From Streptococcus toyakuensis (GTDB lineage Bacteria > Bacillota > Bacilli > Lactobacillales > Streptococcaceae): a stretch of DNA of 64,000 nucleotides. Position numbers and translations under genes: made by a program. The notes below the pieces were generated by a model that saw only the letters and a list, made by a program, of their open reading frames with translations, had not been told where the DNA came from and searched no databases. Of this stretch, positions 55,507 through 63,948 are shown in pieces. Numbering within the stretch: the stretch's first letter is position 1; each line of letters starts with the position of its first letter. The stretch lies in NCBI RefSeq assembly GCF_024346585.1, contig NZ_AP024523.1:691001-755000 (forward strand), given 5' to 3'.

Positions 55507-57231
55507 ATGAAACACTTACTATCTTACTTTAAACCCTACATCAAGGAATCAATTTTAGCACCCTTGTTCAAGCTACTTGAAGCTGTGTTTGAGCTCTTGG
55601 TTCCCATGGTGATTGCTGGGATTGTTGACCAATCCTTGCCCCAAAGAAATCAAGGTCATCTCTGGATGCAGATTGGCCTGCTCCTTATCTTTGCAGTAAT
55701 TGGTGTTGTAGTGGCCTTAATAGCCCAGTTCTACTCAGCTAAGGCTGCGGTAGGTTTTGCCAAGGAATTGACAAACGACCTCTATCGTCATATTTTGTCT
55801 TTACCTAAGGACAGCAGAGACTGTTTGACAACTTCTAGCTTGGTGACTCGCTTGATTTCGGATACCTACCAGATTCAGACTGGTATCAATCAATTCCTAC
55901 GTCTCTTTTTGCGAGCGCCTATTATCGTTTTTGGTGCCATTTTTATGGCCTATCGAATCTCAGCTGAGCTGACTTTCTGGTTCTTGGCCATGGTTGTCAT
56001 TTTGACCATTGTTATTGTAGGCCTTTCTCGGTTGGTCAATCCTCTCTACAGCAGTCTGAGAAAGAAAACGGACCAACTAGTTCAGGAAACACGCCAGCAA
56101 TTACAAGGAATGCGGGTTATTCGTGCTTTTGGACAAGAAAAACGAGAGTTACAGATTTTTCAAACTCTTAACCAAGTTTATGCCATATTGCAAGAAAAAA
56201 CTGGCTTTTGGTCCAGTTTATTAACACCCCTGACCTATCTGATTGTAAATGGAACTCTCCTCGTTATTATCTGGCAAGGCTATATTTCTATTCAAGGAGG
56301 ATTGCTGAGTCAAGGTGCTCTCATTGCCCTTATTAATTATCTTTTACAGATTTTGGTGGAATTGGTCAAGCTCGCCATGCTGATCAATTCTCTAAACCAG
56401 TCTTACATCTCTGCTAAGCGAATCGAGGAAGTCTTTGCTGAGGCTCCAGAAGATATTCATTTAGAATTAGAGAAAAAGCAAGTTACCAGCAATCAGGTTT
56501 TACAAGTTCAAGAACTGACCTTTACCTATCCTGATGCGGCCCAGCCTTCTCTGAGAGACATTTCCTTTGATATGCAGCAAGGGCAAATCCTTGGTATTAT
56601 TGGGGGAACGGGTTCTGGTAAATCAAGTTTGGTGCAACTCATTCTTGGACTTTATCCAGCAGACAAGGGGAGCATAGACCTTTATCGAGATGGACGTAGT
56701 CCTCTTAATTTGGAGCAGTGGCGGTCATGGATTGCCTATGTGCCCCAAAAAGTCGAACTTTTTAAGGGAACTATTCGTTCCAACTTGACTCTAGGTTTCA
56801 ATCACGAAGTAAGAGACCAAGAACTTTGGCATGCCTTGGAAATTGCTCAAGCCAAGGATTTTGTCAGTGAAAAGGAAGGACTTTTGGATGCTCCAGTTGA
56901 GGCAGGAGGACGAAATTTCTCAGGTGGTCAAAAACAAAGACTGTCTATCGCTCGAGCAGTCTTGCGCCAGACTCCGTTTCTCATCCTAGATGATGCAACT
57001 TCGGCGCTGGACACCATTACCGAGTCTAGACTCTTGAAAGCTATTCGAGAAAATTTGCCAAATACGAGCTTAATCTTGATTTCTCAACGAACATCGACTT
57101 TACAGATGGCAGACCAGATTCTCCTCTTAGAAAAAGGAGAGCTCCTAGCTATCGGCAAGCACGAGGACTTGATGAAATCCAGTCAAGTTTATCGCGAAAT
57201 CAATGCATCCCAACATGGTAAGGAGGACTAG
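55507..57231 (+). CDS. Heterodimeric ABC exporter, subunit with degenerate ATPase site
   Basis: This 574-residue exporter half has six membrane spans (to about residue 310) and one ATPase domain with Walker A GGTGSGKSS and signature NFSGGQKQR. The Walker B ends LILDDATSALD, with Asp in place of the catalytic Glu, and the H-loop reads ILISQRTSTL, with Gln in place of His. Such changes mark the non-catalytic site of heterodimeric exporters; the partner follows directly. Substrate is unknown, probably a drug, lipid or peptide. Confidence 0.9.
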   Translation: MKHLLSYFKPYIKESILAPLFKLLEAVFELLVPMVIAGIVDQSLPQRNQGHLWMQIGLLLIFAVIGVVVALIAQFYSAKAAVGFAKELTNDLYRHILSLPKDSRDCLTTSSLVTRLISDTYQIQTGINQFLRLFLRAPIIVFGAIFMAYRISAELTFWFLAMVVILTIVIVGLSRLVNPLYSSLRKKTDQLVQETRQQLQGMRVIRAFGQEKRELQIFQTLNQVYAILQEKTGFWSSLLTPLTYLIVNGTLLVIIWQGYISIQGGLLSQGALIALINYLLQILVELVKLAMLINSLNQSYISAKRIEEVFAEAPEDIHLELEKKQVTSNQVLQVQELTFTYPDAAQPSLRDISFDMQQGQILGIIGGTGSGKSSLVQLILGLYPADKGSIDLYRDGRSPLNLEQWRSWIAYVPQKVELFKGTIRSNLTLGFNHEVRDQELWHALEIAQAKDFVSEKEGLLDAPVEAGGRNFSGGQKQRLSIARAVLRQTPFLILDDATSALDTITESRLLKAIRENLPNTSLILISQRTSTLQMADQILLLEKGELLAIGKHEDLMKSSQVYREINASQHGKED

Positions 57232-57232
57232 T

Positions 57233-58981
57233 ATGAGACGACAAACTGCAAACCAGACGCTCAAACGTTTGGCCAAAGATTTAGCAAGTCATCCCTTCCT
57301 CCTTTTCCTAGCCTTTCTAGGAACTATTGCCCAGGTTGCCTTATCAATTTATCTTCCTATCTTGATTGGGCAGGTCATTGACCAAGCCATGGTGGCTGGT
57401 TCTTCATCAGTTTTTTGGCAGATTTTTCTCCAAATGATCTTGGTGGTCATAGGAAATACCCTTGTGCAGTGGGTCAATCCTCTCCTCTATAATCGCCTAA
57501 TCTTTTCTTATACCAGAGACTTGCGAGAGCGAATCATCCATAAGCTCCATCGTTTACCGATTGCCTTTGTGGATCGACAAGGAAGTGGAGAAATGGTCAG
57601 TCGTGTAACCACGGACATCGAACAGTTGGCAGCTGGCTTGACCATGATTTTTAACCAATTTTTCATTGGTGTCTTGATGATTTTTGTTAGTATTCTAGCC
57701 ATGCTTCAGATTCATCTCCTCATGACTCTCTTAGTCTTGCTGTTGACGCCACTGTCTATGGTAATTTCACGTTTTATTGCCAAGAGATCCTATCATCTCT
57801 TCCAGAAGCAAACAGAGACGAGGGGGATTCAGACACAATTAATTGAAGAATCGTTGAACCAGCAGACCATTATCCAGTCCTTTAATGCTCAGGAAGAGTT
57901 TATCCAAAGGCTGCACGAGGCTAATGCCAATTATGCAGGTTATTCTCAGTCAGCTATCTTTTATTCTTCAACAGTTAATCCTTCAACTCGCTTTGTAAAT
58001 GCGCTCATTTATGCGCTTCTAGCTGGAGTGGGAGCTTATCGTATCATGATAGGCTCTACCTTGACTATCGGGCGTTTAGTGACTTTTTTGAATTATGTCC
58101 AACAGTACACTAAGCCCTTTAACGATATTTCCTCAGTTCTAGCCGAATTGCAAAGTGCTCTTGCTTGCGCAGAGCGTGTCTATGCTGTCTTAGATAGCAC
58201 TGAGCTGGCTGAAACTGGTAAGGAAGTCTTGACCAGTGACCAAGTTAAAGGAGCTATTTCCTTTAAACATGTCTCTTTTGGTTACCATCCTGAAAAGATT
58301 TTGATTAAGGATTTATCTATTGATATTCCAGCTGGTAGCAAGGTGGCTATCGTTGGTCCGACAGGTGCTGGCAAATCAACTCTTATCAATCTCCTCATGC
58401 GTTTTTATCCTATTAACTTGGGAGATATCTTGCTAGACGGGAAATCCATTTATGACTATAGTCGTGCCTCTTTACGACAACAGTTTGGAATGGTGCTCCA
58501 AGAAACCTGGCTTAAGCAAGGGACTATTCATGACAATATTGCCTTTGGTAACCCTGAAGCCAGTCGGGAGCAGGTGATTGCTGCTGCCAAAGCAGCCAAT
58601 GCAGACTTTTTCATCCAACAGTTGCCACAGGGATACGATACCAAACTGGAAAATGCAGGTGAATCTCTCTCTGTCGGTCAGGCCCAGCTTTTGACTATTG
58701 CCCGAGTCTTTCTGGCTATTCCCAAGATTCTTATCTTAGACGAAGCAACTTCATCCATCGATACGCGGACAGAAGTGCTGGTTCAGGATGCCTTTGCAAA
58801 ACTCATGAAGGGGCGTACAAGCTTTATCATTGCCCACCGCTTGTCAACCATTCAGGATGCGGATATGATTCTAGTCTTAGTGGATGGTGATATTGTTGAG
58901 TATGGGAACCATCAGAAACTCATGGCTCGAAAGGGCAAGTATTACCAAATGCAGCAAGCTACAGCTTTTAGCTCTGAATAA
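57233..58981 (+). CDS. Heterodimeric ABC exporter, catalytic subunit
   Basis: This 582-residue exporter half has six membrane spans and an ATPase domain with Walker A GPTGAGKST, Walker B ILILDEATSSID (Glu present) and H-loop IIAHRLST (His present). Its signature is degenerate, SLSVGQAQ instead of LSGGQ. That matches the partner's intact FSGGQ, so the dimer has one full site (this Walker B with the partner's signature) and one degenerate site. The start 57233 has AAGGAGGAC upstream, overlapping the previous stop. Confidence 0.92.
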   Translation: MRRQTANQTLKRLAKDLASHPFLLFLAFLGTIAQVALSIYLPILIGQVIDQAMVAGSSSVFWQIFLQMILVVIGNTLVQWVNPLLYNRLIFSYTRDLRERIIHKLHRLPIAFVDRQGSGEMVSRVTTDIEQLAAGLTMIFNQFFIGVLMIFVSILAMLQIHLLMTLLVLLLTPLSMVISRFIAKRSYHLFQKQTETRGIQTQLIEESLNQQTIIQSFNAQEEFIQRLHEANANYAGYSQSAIFYSSTVNPSTRFVNALIYALLAGVGAYRIMIGSTLTIGRLVTFLNYVQQYTKPFNDISSVLAELQSALACAERVYAVLDSTELAETGKEVLTSDQVKGAISFKHVSFGYHPEKILIKDLSIDIPAGSKVAIVGPTGAGKSTLINLLMRFYPINLGDILLDGKSIYDYSRASLRQQFGMVLQETWLKQGTIHDNIAFGNPEASREQVIAAAKAANADFFIQQLPQGYDTKLENAGESLSVGQAQLLTIARVFLAIPKILILDEATSSIDTRTEVLVQDAFAKLMKGRTSFIIAHRLSTIQDADMILVLVDGDIVEYGNHQKLMARKGKYYQMQQATAFSSE

Positions 58982-59010
58982 TCCTTTCTACTTTGAAATC
59001 TTATGGACAA

Positions 59011-59039
59011 AAAAAGTTGCCTTCGGGTGACTTTTTTGT
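59011..59039 (+). terminator. Terminator of the ABC exporter genes
   Basis: AAAAAGTTGCC pairs with GGTGACTTTTT (wobble pairs) around a TTCG tetraloop. Confidence 0.85.
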
Positions 59040-59045
59040 TACAAT
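59017..59045 (+). promoter_or_regulatory. Candidate promoter of the deaminase gene, nested in the terminator
   Basis: TTGCCT (59017-59022), 17 bases, TACAAT (59040-59045). The -35 is inside the hairpin of the upstream terminator. Transcription would run through the BOX element into the amidohydrolase gene. Confidence 0.4.
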
Positions 59046-59069
59046 AGCTAGAAAAATTGTTCACTGTAA

Positions 59070-59221
59070 TATTCAATGAAAATCAAAGAGCAAACTAGGA
59101 AGCTAGCCGTAGCTTGCTCAAAGCACTGCTTTGAGGTTGTAGATAAGACTGACGAAGTCATTAACCATATATCTACGGGAAGGTGAAGCTGACGTGGTGT
59201 GAAGAGATTTTCGAAGAGTAT
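59070..59221 (-). repeat. BOX element, A1-B1-C1
   Basis: Complete element read on the minus strand, with some changes in boxA relative to the other copies (ACGGGAAGGTGAAGCTGACG in the conserved segment). It lies in the 5' leader of the amidohydrolase gene. Confidence 0.92.
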
Positions 59222-59249
59222 AAATGATCTTTTAGAAAAGGAGCCTGTA

Positions 59250-60509
59250 ATGAAAGTCTTTCAGCATGTAAATATCGTGACTTGTGATCAAGATTTCCAT
59301 GTCTATATAGATGGAATCTTAGCTGTTAAGGATTCTCAAATCGTATATATCGGTCAAGAGAAGTCAGAGATTTTAGAGCAAGCTGAGCAGATTATAGACT
59401 ATCAGGGAGCCTGGATCATGCCTGGTTTGGTTAATTGCCACACTCATTCTGCTATGACAGGTTTGAGAGGGATTCGAGATGATAGCAATCTCCATGAATG
59501 GCTCAATGACTATATCTGGCCAGCAGAAGCTGAGTTTACTCCCGACATGACTACCAAGGCGGTCAAAGAAGCTCTGACAGAGATGCTCCAGTCAGGAACA
59601 ACAACCTTTAATGATATGTATAATCCCAATGGTGTGGATATTGAGCGGATTTATCAGGCAGTGAAAGATTCTAAGATGCGTTGTTATTTCTCACCGACCC
59701 TCTTTTCTTCAGAGGCAGAAACAACTACTGAGACCATTACTAGAACACGAGGCATCATCGAGGAAATCTTAGGATATGAAAATCCAAATTTCAAGGTTAT
59801 GGTAGCTCCTCACTCTCCTTACAGCTGTAGTAGAGATTTGCTGGAAACGAGCTTAGATATGGCGAAAGAACTGAATATTCCAATCCATATCCATGTTGCG
59901 GAGACCAAGGAGGAATCAGGCATTATCCTGAAACGATACGGTAAACGTCCACTCGCCTTTCTAGAAGAACTGGGTTACTTAGAGCATCCGTCTGTCTTTG
60001 CTCACGGGGTCGAATTAAACGAGCGAGAAATTGAACGTTTGGCAACCTCTCAAGTAGCTATCGCCCACAACCCTATCAGTAACCTCAAACTGGCCTCAGG
60101 AATCGCTCCAATCATCCAACTCCAAAAAGCGGGAGTGGCAGTAGGAATTGCGACAGATTCAGTTGCTTCCAACAACAATCTTGATATGTTTGAGGAAGGA
60201 CGGACAGCAGCACTACTACAGAAAATGAAGAGTGGAGATGCCAGTCAATTTCCTATCGAAACAGCTCTCAAAGCTCTAACGATAGAAGGTGCTAAGGTTC
60301 TTGGAATGGAAAATGAAATAGGAAGTCTGGAAGTTGGCAAGCAAGCAGATTTTCTGGTCATCCAACCACAAGGGAAAATCCATCTTCAACCCCAAGAAAA
60401 TATGCTCTCTCACCTAGTCTATGCAGTCAAATCCAGCGACGTTGATGATGTTTATATCGCTGGAGAACAGATTGTTAAGCAAGGTCAAGTCCTGACAGTA
60501 GAACTTTAA
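59250..60509 (+). CDS. mtaD: Amidohydrolase, MtaD/TrzA-type deaminase
   Basis: This 419-residue metal-dependent hydrolase of the S-adenosylhomocysteine / 5'-methylthioadenosine deaminase group has GLVNCHTHSAMTGLRG (HxH metal site), HIHVAETKEE, FAHGVELNE and ATDSVASNNNLDMFEEGR (metal Asp). It probably deaminates adenosine derivatives from SAM-dependent or polyamine pathways, though cytosine/guanine-type substrates cannot be excluded. ATG 59250 has AAAGGAG; the upstream in-frame ATG at 59199 is inside the BOX element. Confidence 0.85.
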   Translation: MKVFQHVNIVTCDQDFHVYIDGILAVKDSQIVYIGQEKSEILEQAEQIIDYQGAWIMPGLVNCHTHSAMTGLRGIRDDSNLHEWLNDYIWPAEAEFTPDMTTKAVKEALTEMLQSGTTTFNDMYNPNGVDIERIYQAVKDSKMRCYFSPTLFSSEAETTTETITRTRGIIEEILGYENPNFKVMVAPHSPYSCSRDLLETSLDMAKELNIPIHIHVAETKEESGIILKRYGKRPLAFLEELGYLEHPSVFAHGVELNEREIERLATSQVAIAHNPISNLKLASGIAPIIQLQKAGVAVGIATDSVASNNNLDMFEEGRTAALLQKMKSGDASQFPIETALKALTIEGAKVLGMENEIGSLEVGKQADFLVIQPQGKIHLQPQENMLSHLVYAVKSSDVDDVYIAGEQIVKQGQVLTVEL

Positions 60510-60552
60510 AAGAAAAATCACGAAAAAATTTTAAAAAAAGTTTGCAAAAATC

Positions 60553-60581
60553 TTGCATTCTTTTTTTGACTATGCTATACT
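60553..60581 (+). promoter_or_regulatory. Promoter of rplJ-rplL
   Basis: TTGCAT (60553-60558), 17 bases, TATACT (60576-60581) with TG one base before the -10. Confidence 0.78.
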
Positions 60582-60589
60582 TATATACG

Positions 60590-60740
60590 GTTTGAAAAAA
60601 CTGCCTAAGACAGTAGGGGAGCTCGACTCATAAGTATCCTACCGAGGACAAAACGTATCATGTAAAAAGAAGCGTATTGTACTTTCGTGTCTAGGTTTGG
60701 GCGCGTTTTTCTTTTGGAAAAATTCCCCAAGCAAAATAAT
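60590..60740 (+). promoter_or_regulatory. Ribosomal protein L10 leader
   Basis: The conserved Firmicute L10-leader features are present: the AAGACAGTAGGGG / TCCTACCGAGGACAAAACG region at about 60605-60655 and a terminal hairpin with T run (about 60665-60717, AAGCGTATTG / GGGCGCGTTTTTC). L10(L12)4 binds this RNA to limit its own synthesis. Confidence 0.9.
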
Positions 60741-60759
60741 AACGGAGGTGAACACACTA

Positions 60760-61260
60760 ATGAGTGAAGCAATTATTGCTAAAAAAGCGGAACTAGTTGA
60801 CGTAGTAGCTGAGAAAATGAAAGCTGCTGCATCTATCGTCGTTGTAGACGCTCGTGGTTTGACAGTTGAGCAAGATACAGTTCTTCGTCGTGAGCTTCGT
60901 GGAAGCGAAGTTGAGTATAAAGTTATTAAAAACTCAATCTTGCGTCGTGCAGCTGAAAAAGCTGGTCTTGAAGATCTTGCATCTGTATTTGTTGGACCAT
61001 CTGCAGTAGCATTTTCTAACGAAGATGTTATCGCACCAGCGAAAATCTTGAACGACTTTTCTAAAAACGCTGAAGCACTTGAAATCAAAGGTGGTGCAAT
61101 CGAAGGCGCTGTCGCATCTAAAGAAGAGATTCTTGCTCTTGCAACTCTTCCAAACCGCGAAGGACTTCTTTCTATGCTCCTTTCTGTACTTCAAGCGCCA
61201 GTGCGCAACGTTGCTCTTGCAGTCAAAGCGGTTGCAGACAACAAAGAAGACGCAGCTTAA
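60760..61260 (+). CDS. rplJ: Ribosomal protein L10 (uL10)
   Basis: The 166-residue stalk base protein of the large subunit begins [20 protein letters not shown] and has [15 protein letters not shown] and [12 protein letters not shown]. It carries L7/L12 dimers on its C-terminal helix. ATG 60760 has GGAGGTG; the upstream in-frame ATG at 60697 is in the leader. Confidence 0.97.
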   Translation: MSEAIIAKKAELVDVVAEKMKAAASIVVVDARGLTVEQDTVLRRELRGSEVEYKVIKNSILRRAAEKAGLEDLASVFVGPSAVAFSNEDVIAPAKILNDFSKNAEALEIKGGAIEGAVASKEEILALATLPNREGLLSMLLSVLQAPVRNVALAVKAVADNKEDAA

Positions 61261-61332
61261 TCTTAAGCTACGCAGCGTAGCCTAGCTACGAAAATCTATT
61301 ATAAATTTAAAACATATTTGGAGGAAATAACA

Positions 61333-61701
61333 ATGGCATTGAACATTGAAAACATTATTGCTGAAATTAAAGAAGCTTCAATCCTTGAATTGAACGACCT
61401 TGTAAAAGCTATCGAAGAAGAATTTGGTGTAACTGCAGCTGCTCCTGTAGCTGTTGCTGCAGCTGGTGCTGCTGACGCTGGTGCTGCTAAAGATTCATTC
61501 GACGTTGAATTGACATCTGCAGGCGACAAAAAAGTTGGCGTTATCAAAGTTGTACGTGAAATCACAGGTCTTGGACTTAAAGAAGCTAAAGAACTTGTTG
61601 ACGGTGCACCAGCACTTGTTAAAGAAGGCGTTGCAACTGCAGAAGCTGAAGAAATCAAAGCTAAATTGGAAGAAGCTGGAGCTTCAGTTACTCTTAAATA
61701 A
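61333..61701 (+). CDS. rplL: Ribosomal protein L7/L12 (bL12)
   Basis: The 122-residue stalk protein has an N-terminal dimerisation domain ([15 protein letters not shown]), an Ala/Gly-rich hinge at about residues 36-55, and the C-terminal factor-binding domain ([20 protein letters not shown]). GGAGG precedes ATG 61333. Codon use is strongly biased, as expected for high expression. Confidence 0.97.
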   Translation: MALNIENIIAEIKEASILELNDLVKAIEEEFGVTAAAPVAVAAAGAADAGAAKDSFDVELTSAGDKKVGVIKVVREITGLGLKEAKELVDGAPALVKEGVATAEAEEIKAKLEEAGASVTLK

Positions 61702-61737
61702 TAGAGCGACTACATTAGTAGCTTAAAAACATGATTA

Positions 61738-61768
61738 AACCGCTATTCTTAGGAGTAGCGGTTTTATC
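61738..61768 (+). terminator. Terminator of rplJ-rplL
   Basis: AAACCGCTA pairs with TAGCGGTTT across a 12-base loop; T residues follow. Confidence 0.88.
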
Positions 61769-61878
61769 TGTTTAGAATGGTAAATCTACCTATAAATTAT
61801 GCTCTGAACGAAAGTTCTAGGGTAGGGTGTCTTTTTTCTAACAGTTACTAGAATCTTGTTATAAATTCAATTTTCTTC

Positions 61879-61909
61879 TTGACTCTGACCTTAGGTAAGG
61901 GATTATACT
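61879..61909 (+). promoter_or_regulatory. MerR-type promoter with 19-bp spacer and dyad
   Basis: TTGACT (61879-61884) and TATACT (61904-61909) are separated by 19 bases, and the spacer carries the dyad CCTTA-GG-TAAGG (61889-61900). Over-long spacers with a centred dyad are the hallmark of promoters remodelled by MerR-family activators. No merR gene is in the visible flanks, so the regulator would be encoded elsewhere. Confidence 0.65.
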
Positions 61910-61935
61910 AATAGTAGATAAGAAAGGAGATTATT

Positions 61936-62838
61936 ATGCAAATCAATATGATTCGTTCAGATAAAGTTTATCAAGAGATGCTCGAGCTACCTTTAGAAAA
62001 GAGAGAAGGTTGCTTTCGAGCTAAAATATTAGCACCTTTTGCAACCAAATATCAAACTCAACACATTCCTCTGAAAGCAAAGTATCCTGGAGGATTTGAT
62101 GCTCTTTTCCTACTTGGCTTTATGAACCAGTTACCCTCAACTCTCTCAGAAAAGGATAGACCAGCTATCGACTCTCTGAGCTCTGATCAACTCTGGCAGG
62201 ACTGCCAGGATACCATCAAAAGGAGTATTGGGCTTTTTGAGCAGGCTGGCTATGACTTAGATGTTGAGGATTACCATTTTACTATTTTATTGGGCAATCC
62301 AGAAAAACCTATGCTACAGCTCAATAAGGGTTATAGCGGAGATGGCGGAATTCCAGGCTACCTCATGCTTAGTCTGCTACCAAATGACTATACTTTACCA
62401 CGTGTGCAGGCTGCGTTGGCTCACGAGTGCAATCACAATGTCCGCTTTCAATTTGTCAAATGGAATCAGCAGACGACACTAGCAGACTGGGTAGTCAGTG
62501 AAGGCTTGGCAGAGTCTTTTGCTGCTGAACTCTATGGTAAGGAGCTCATCGGACCTTGGGTCACTTCAACCAGTCCAGAGCAATTAGAGAAGATTAAGCC
62601 CATCATCTCAAGTCAGCTTCAGCTAACAGGGATGGCGGAAATGGCTCCTTATCTCTACGGTGATGAAATTGCCGAGATTCAAGGTCAAATACCAGTCGGT
62701 ATGCCTTATGCTGCGGGCTATGCTTATGGCTATCATCTGATACAAGCCTATCTGAAAAAGACTGGCAAGAGCATTATTGAAGCGACAGTAACATCGACAG
62801 AAGAGATTTTAGAGGCGACAAAAGACTTTTGGCAATGA
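61936..62838 (+). CDS. DUF2268-type putative Zn-dependent protease
   Basis: This 300-residue protein without signal peptide or membrane span resembles the DUF2268/YjaZ family of predicted zinc proteases. The HExxH motif reads HECNH (residues 163-167) and a downstream SEGLAESFAAELYG (about 188-201) can provide the third ligand. The substrate is unknown; the family often accompanies MerR-type regulators, consistent with the promoter ahead of it. GAAAGGAGA precedes the start. Confidence 0.8.
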   Translation: MQINMIRSDKVYQEMLELPLEKREGCFRAKILAPFATKYQTQHIPLKAKYPGGFDALFLLGFMNQLPSTLSEKDRPAIDSLSSDQLWQDCQDTIKRSIGLFEQAGYDLDVEDYHFTILLGNPEKPMLQLNKGYSGDGGIPGYLMLSLLPNDYTLPRVQAALAHECNHNVRFQFVKWNQQTTLADWVVSEGLAESFAAELYGKELIGPWVTSTSPEQLEKIKPIISSQLQLTGMAEMAPYLYGDEIAEIQGQIPVGMPYAAGYAYGYHLIQAYLKKTGKSIIEATVTSTEEILEATKDFWQ

Positions 62839-62849
62839 CATATTTTTGC

Positions 62850-62877
62850 TTGCAAATCTGCCAGAGTTTGATATAAT
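62850..62877 (+). promoter_or_regulatory. Promoter of the EXLDI-family gene
   Basis: TTGCAA (62850-62855), 16 bases, TATAAT (62872-62877), with TG one base before the -10. Confidence 0.72.
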
Positions 62878-62902
62878 GAAAGTAATTTTTGGAGGTGACT
62901 AT

Positions 62903-63271
62903 ATGCACTATAAAAGAGTTGAATTAAAGGTCACAAATCAAGGTATACATGAACGCAAGATCTTTCAAGGTGTTAAGATTTTCAGTCGTAGCAAGTTATC
63001 CAAAGATCAGAAAAGCATTCTAACACAGAAGCTTTACCTGACTCCGAAGCACAACATTGTTTACTATCAACGTACAGACGTCAACTATGACCAGAACTGG
63101 CATCATAATAAGGACTATTACGAATTAGCTTATGGTCAGATGGATAGAGAGACGGTTTTTAAGGTTTGCCAAGAATTTGATGAACTAAGTTCTTTTCTGG
63201 AAAATGAGCTGCTGAAGAAGCTAAAAGAAAAGCTGGTAGCAGGAAAATTTTTTGAAAAATTAGATATATAA
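62903..63271 (+). CDS. EXLDI-family protein
   Basis: This 122-residue soluble protein starts MHYKRVELKVTNQGIHERKI and ends GKFFEKLDI. The E-x-LDI terminus, the conserved Tyr-rich middle and the length match what I remember of TIGR04342, the EXLDI protein family, whose function is unknown. GGAGGTG lies 7 bases before ATG 62903; an upstream in-frame ATG at 62846 would include promoter sequence. It is a single-gene unit with its own promoter and terminator. Confidence 0.78.
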   Translation: MHYKRVELKVTNQGIHERKIFQGVKIFSRSKLSKDQKSILTQKLYLTPKHNIVYYQRTDVNYDQNWHHNKDYYELAYGQMDRETVFKVCQEFDELSSFLENELLKKLKEKLVAGKFFEKLDI

Positions 63272-63306
63272 AAATCCGACTGCTTTCATAAGCAGTCGGA
63301 TTTCTT
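63270..63306 (+). terminator. Terminator after the EXLDI-family gene (bidirectional)
   Basis: AAATCCGACTGCTT pairs perfectly with AAGCAGTCGGATTT around TCAT. A and T tracts on either side allow termination in both directions, including leftward transcripts from the GNAT gene. Confidence 0.92.
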
Positions 63307-63323
63307 CTAGTTTGATAGTGCTG

Positions 63324-63431
63324 AAACAATACCTTTACTATCATAGCATTGGCTACATTTTTAAAAGTTGTTTTAGCTGTGTTGAGGATCTTGATTCTGA
63401 TATCCTCGAGACGACCAGAGTATACTAACAT
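63324..63431 (-). pseudogene. Decayed duplicate of the gdhA 3' end
   Basis: On the minus strand the sequence reads RLEDIRIKILNTAKTT then FKNVANAMI, then shifts frame before GGTATTGTTT. The gdhA end at 63949-64000 reads AAFENVANAMIAQGIV and stop. The shared F-(E/K)-NVANAM block and GGTATTGTTT show this is a copy of the same 3' end. Comparison with glutamate dehydrogenases I remember suggests an internal deletion between AKTT and FKNV plus a one-base deletion near the end. Confidence 0.8.
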
Positions 63432-63920
63432 CTATTCATCTGATGAGAGGGATTTTATCATCCAGATATTCATAGCAGGGTGGCCGGCGGCGTTAGAAAG
63501 TGGTTCTTGCAGTAATGTAAAACCGTAGTGTTGATAGATGGCCACGGCCGTAGCCAGTTCAGTAGAGGTTTCTAGATAAAGTTGTTCATAACCTGCTAGG
63601 CGGGCTTCATGGATTATCCGCTTTATCAACCTGCTGGAATAACCTTTGCCACGGCAATTTTTAGTGACATACAGTTTTTGTAATTCAGCAATCTTATCGG
63701 ACACAGGTGCAAAGCCACCACAGCCAACCAGCTGCCCTTCATCTTCCAGAACAAAGTAAGCTGCTCTCTCTTGCTGTTGATAATAGTCGGCCAAATGATC
63801 TAGATGAGAATCAAAGTAGACAGTTCCTGGTTTGTCAAGCCCAAATTCCTCTAAGCTAGCTCGAATGAGCTGCGCTACAGCTGGATTATCTCTTACTTCC
63901 ATTGGCCGTAAGTTCATCAT
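63432..63920 (-). CDS. GNAT family N-acetyltransferase
   Basis: This 162-residue acetyltransferase has the acetyl-CoA motif A LYVTKNCRGKGYSSRLIKRI (residues 92-111), motif B LYLETSTELATAVAIYQHYGF, and the N-terminal MEVRDNPAVAQLIRAS typical of GNATs. Its substrate is unknown. AGAGGA precedes tandem ATGs. It starts 29 bases after the gdhA stop on the same strand and ends right before the decayed gdhA copy, so it appears to have been inserted at the gdhA 3' end. Confidence 0.88.
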   Translation of the reverse strand: MMNLRPMEVRDNPAVAQLIRASLEEFGLDKPGTVYFDSHLDHLADYYQQQERAAYFVLEDEGQLVGCGGFAPVSDKIAELQKLYVTKNCRGKGYSSRLIKRIIHEARLAGYEQLYLETSTELATAVAIYQHYGFTLLQEPLSNAAGHPAMNIWMIKSLSSDE

Positions 63921-63948
63921 TTGTCCTCTGATAGGATGTATCGACTAA

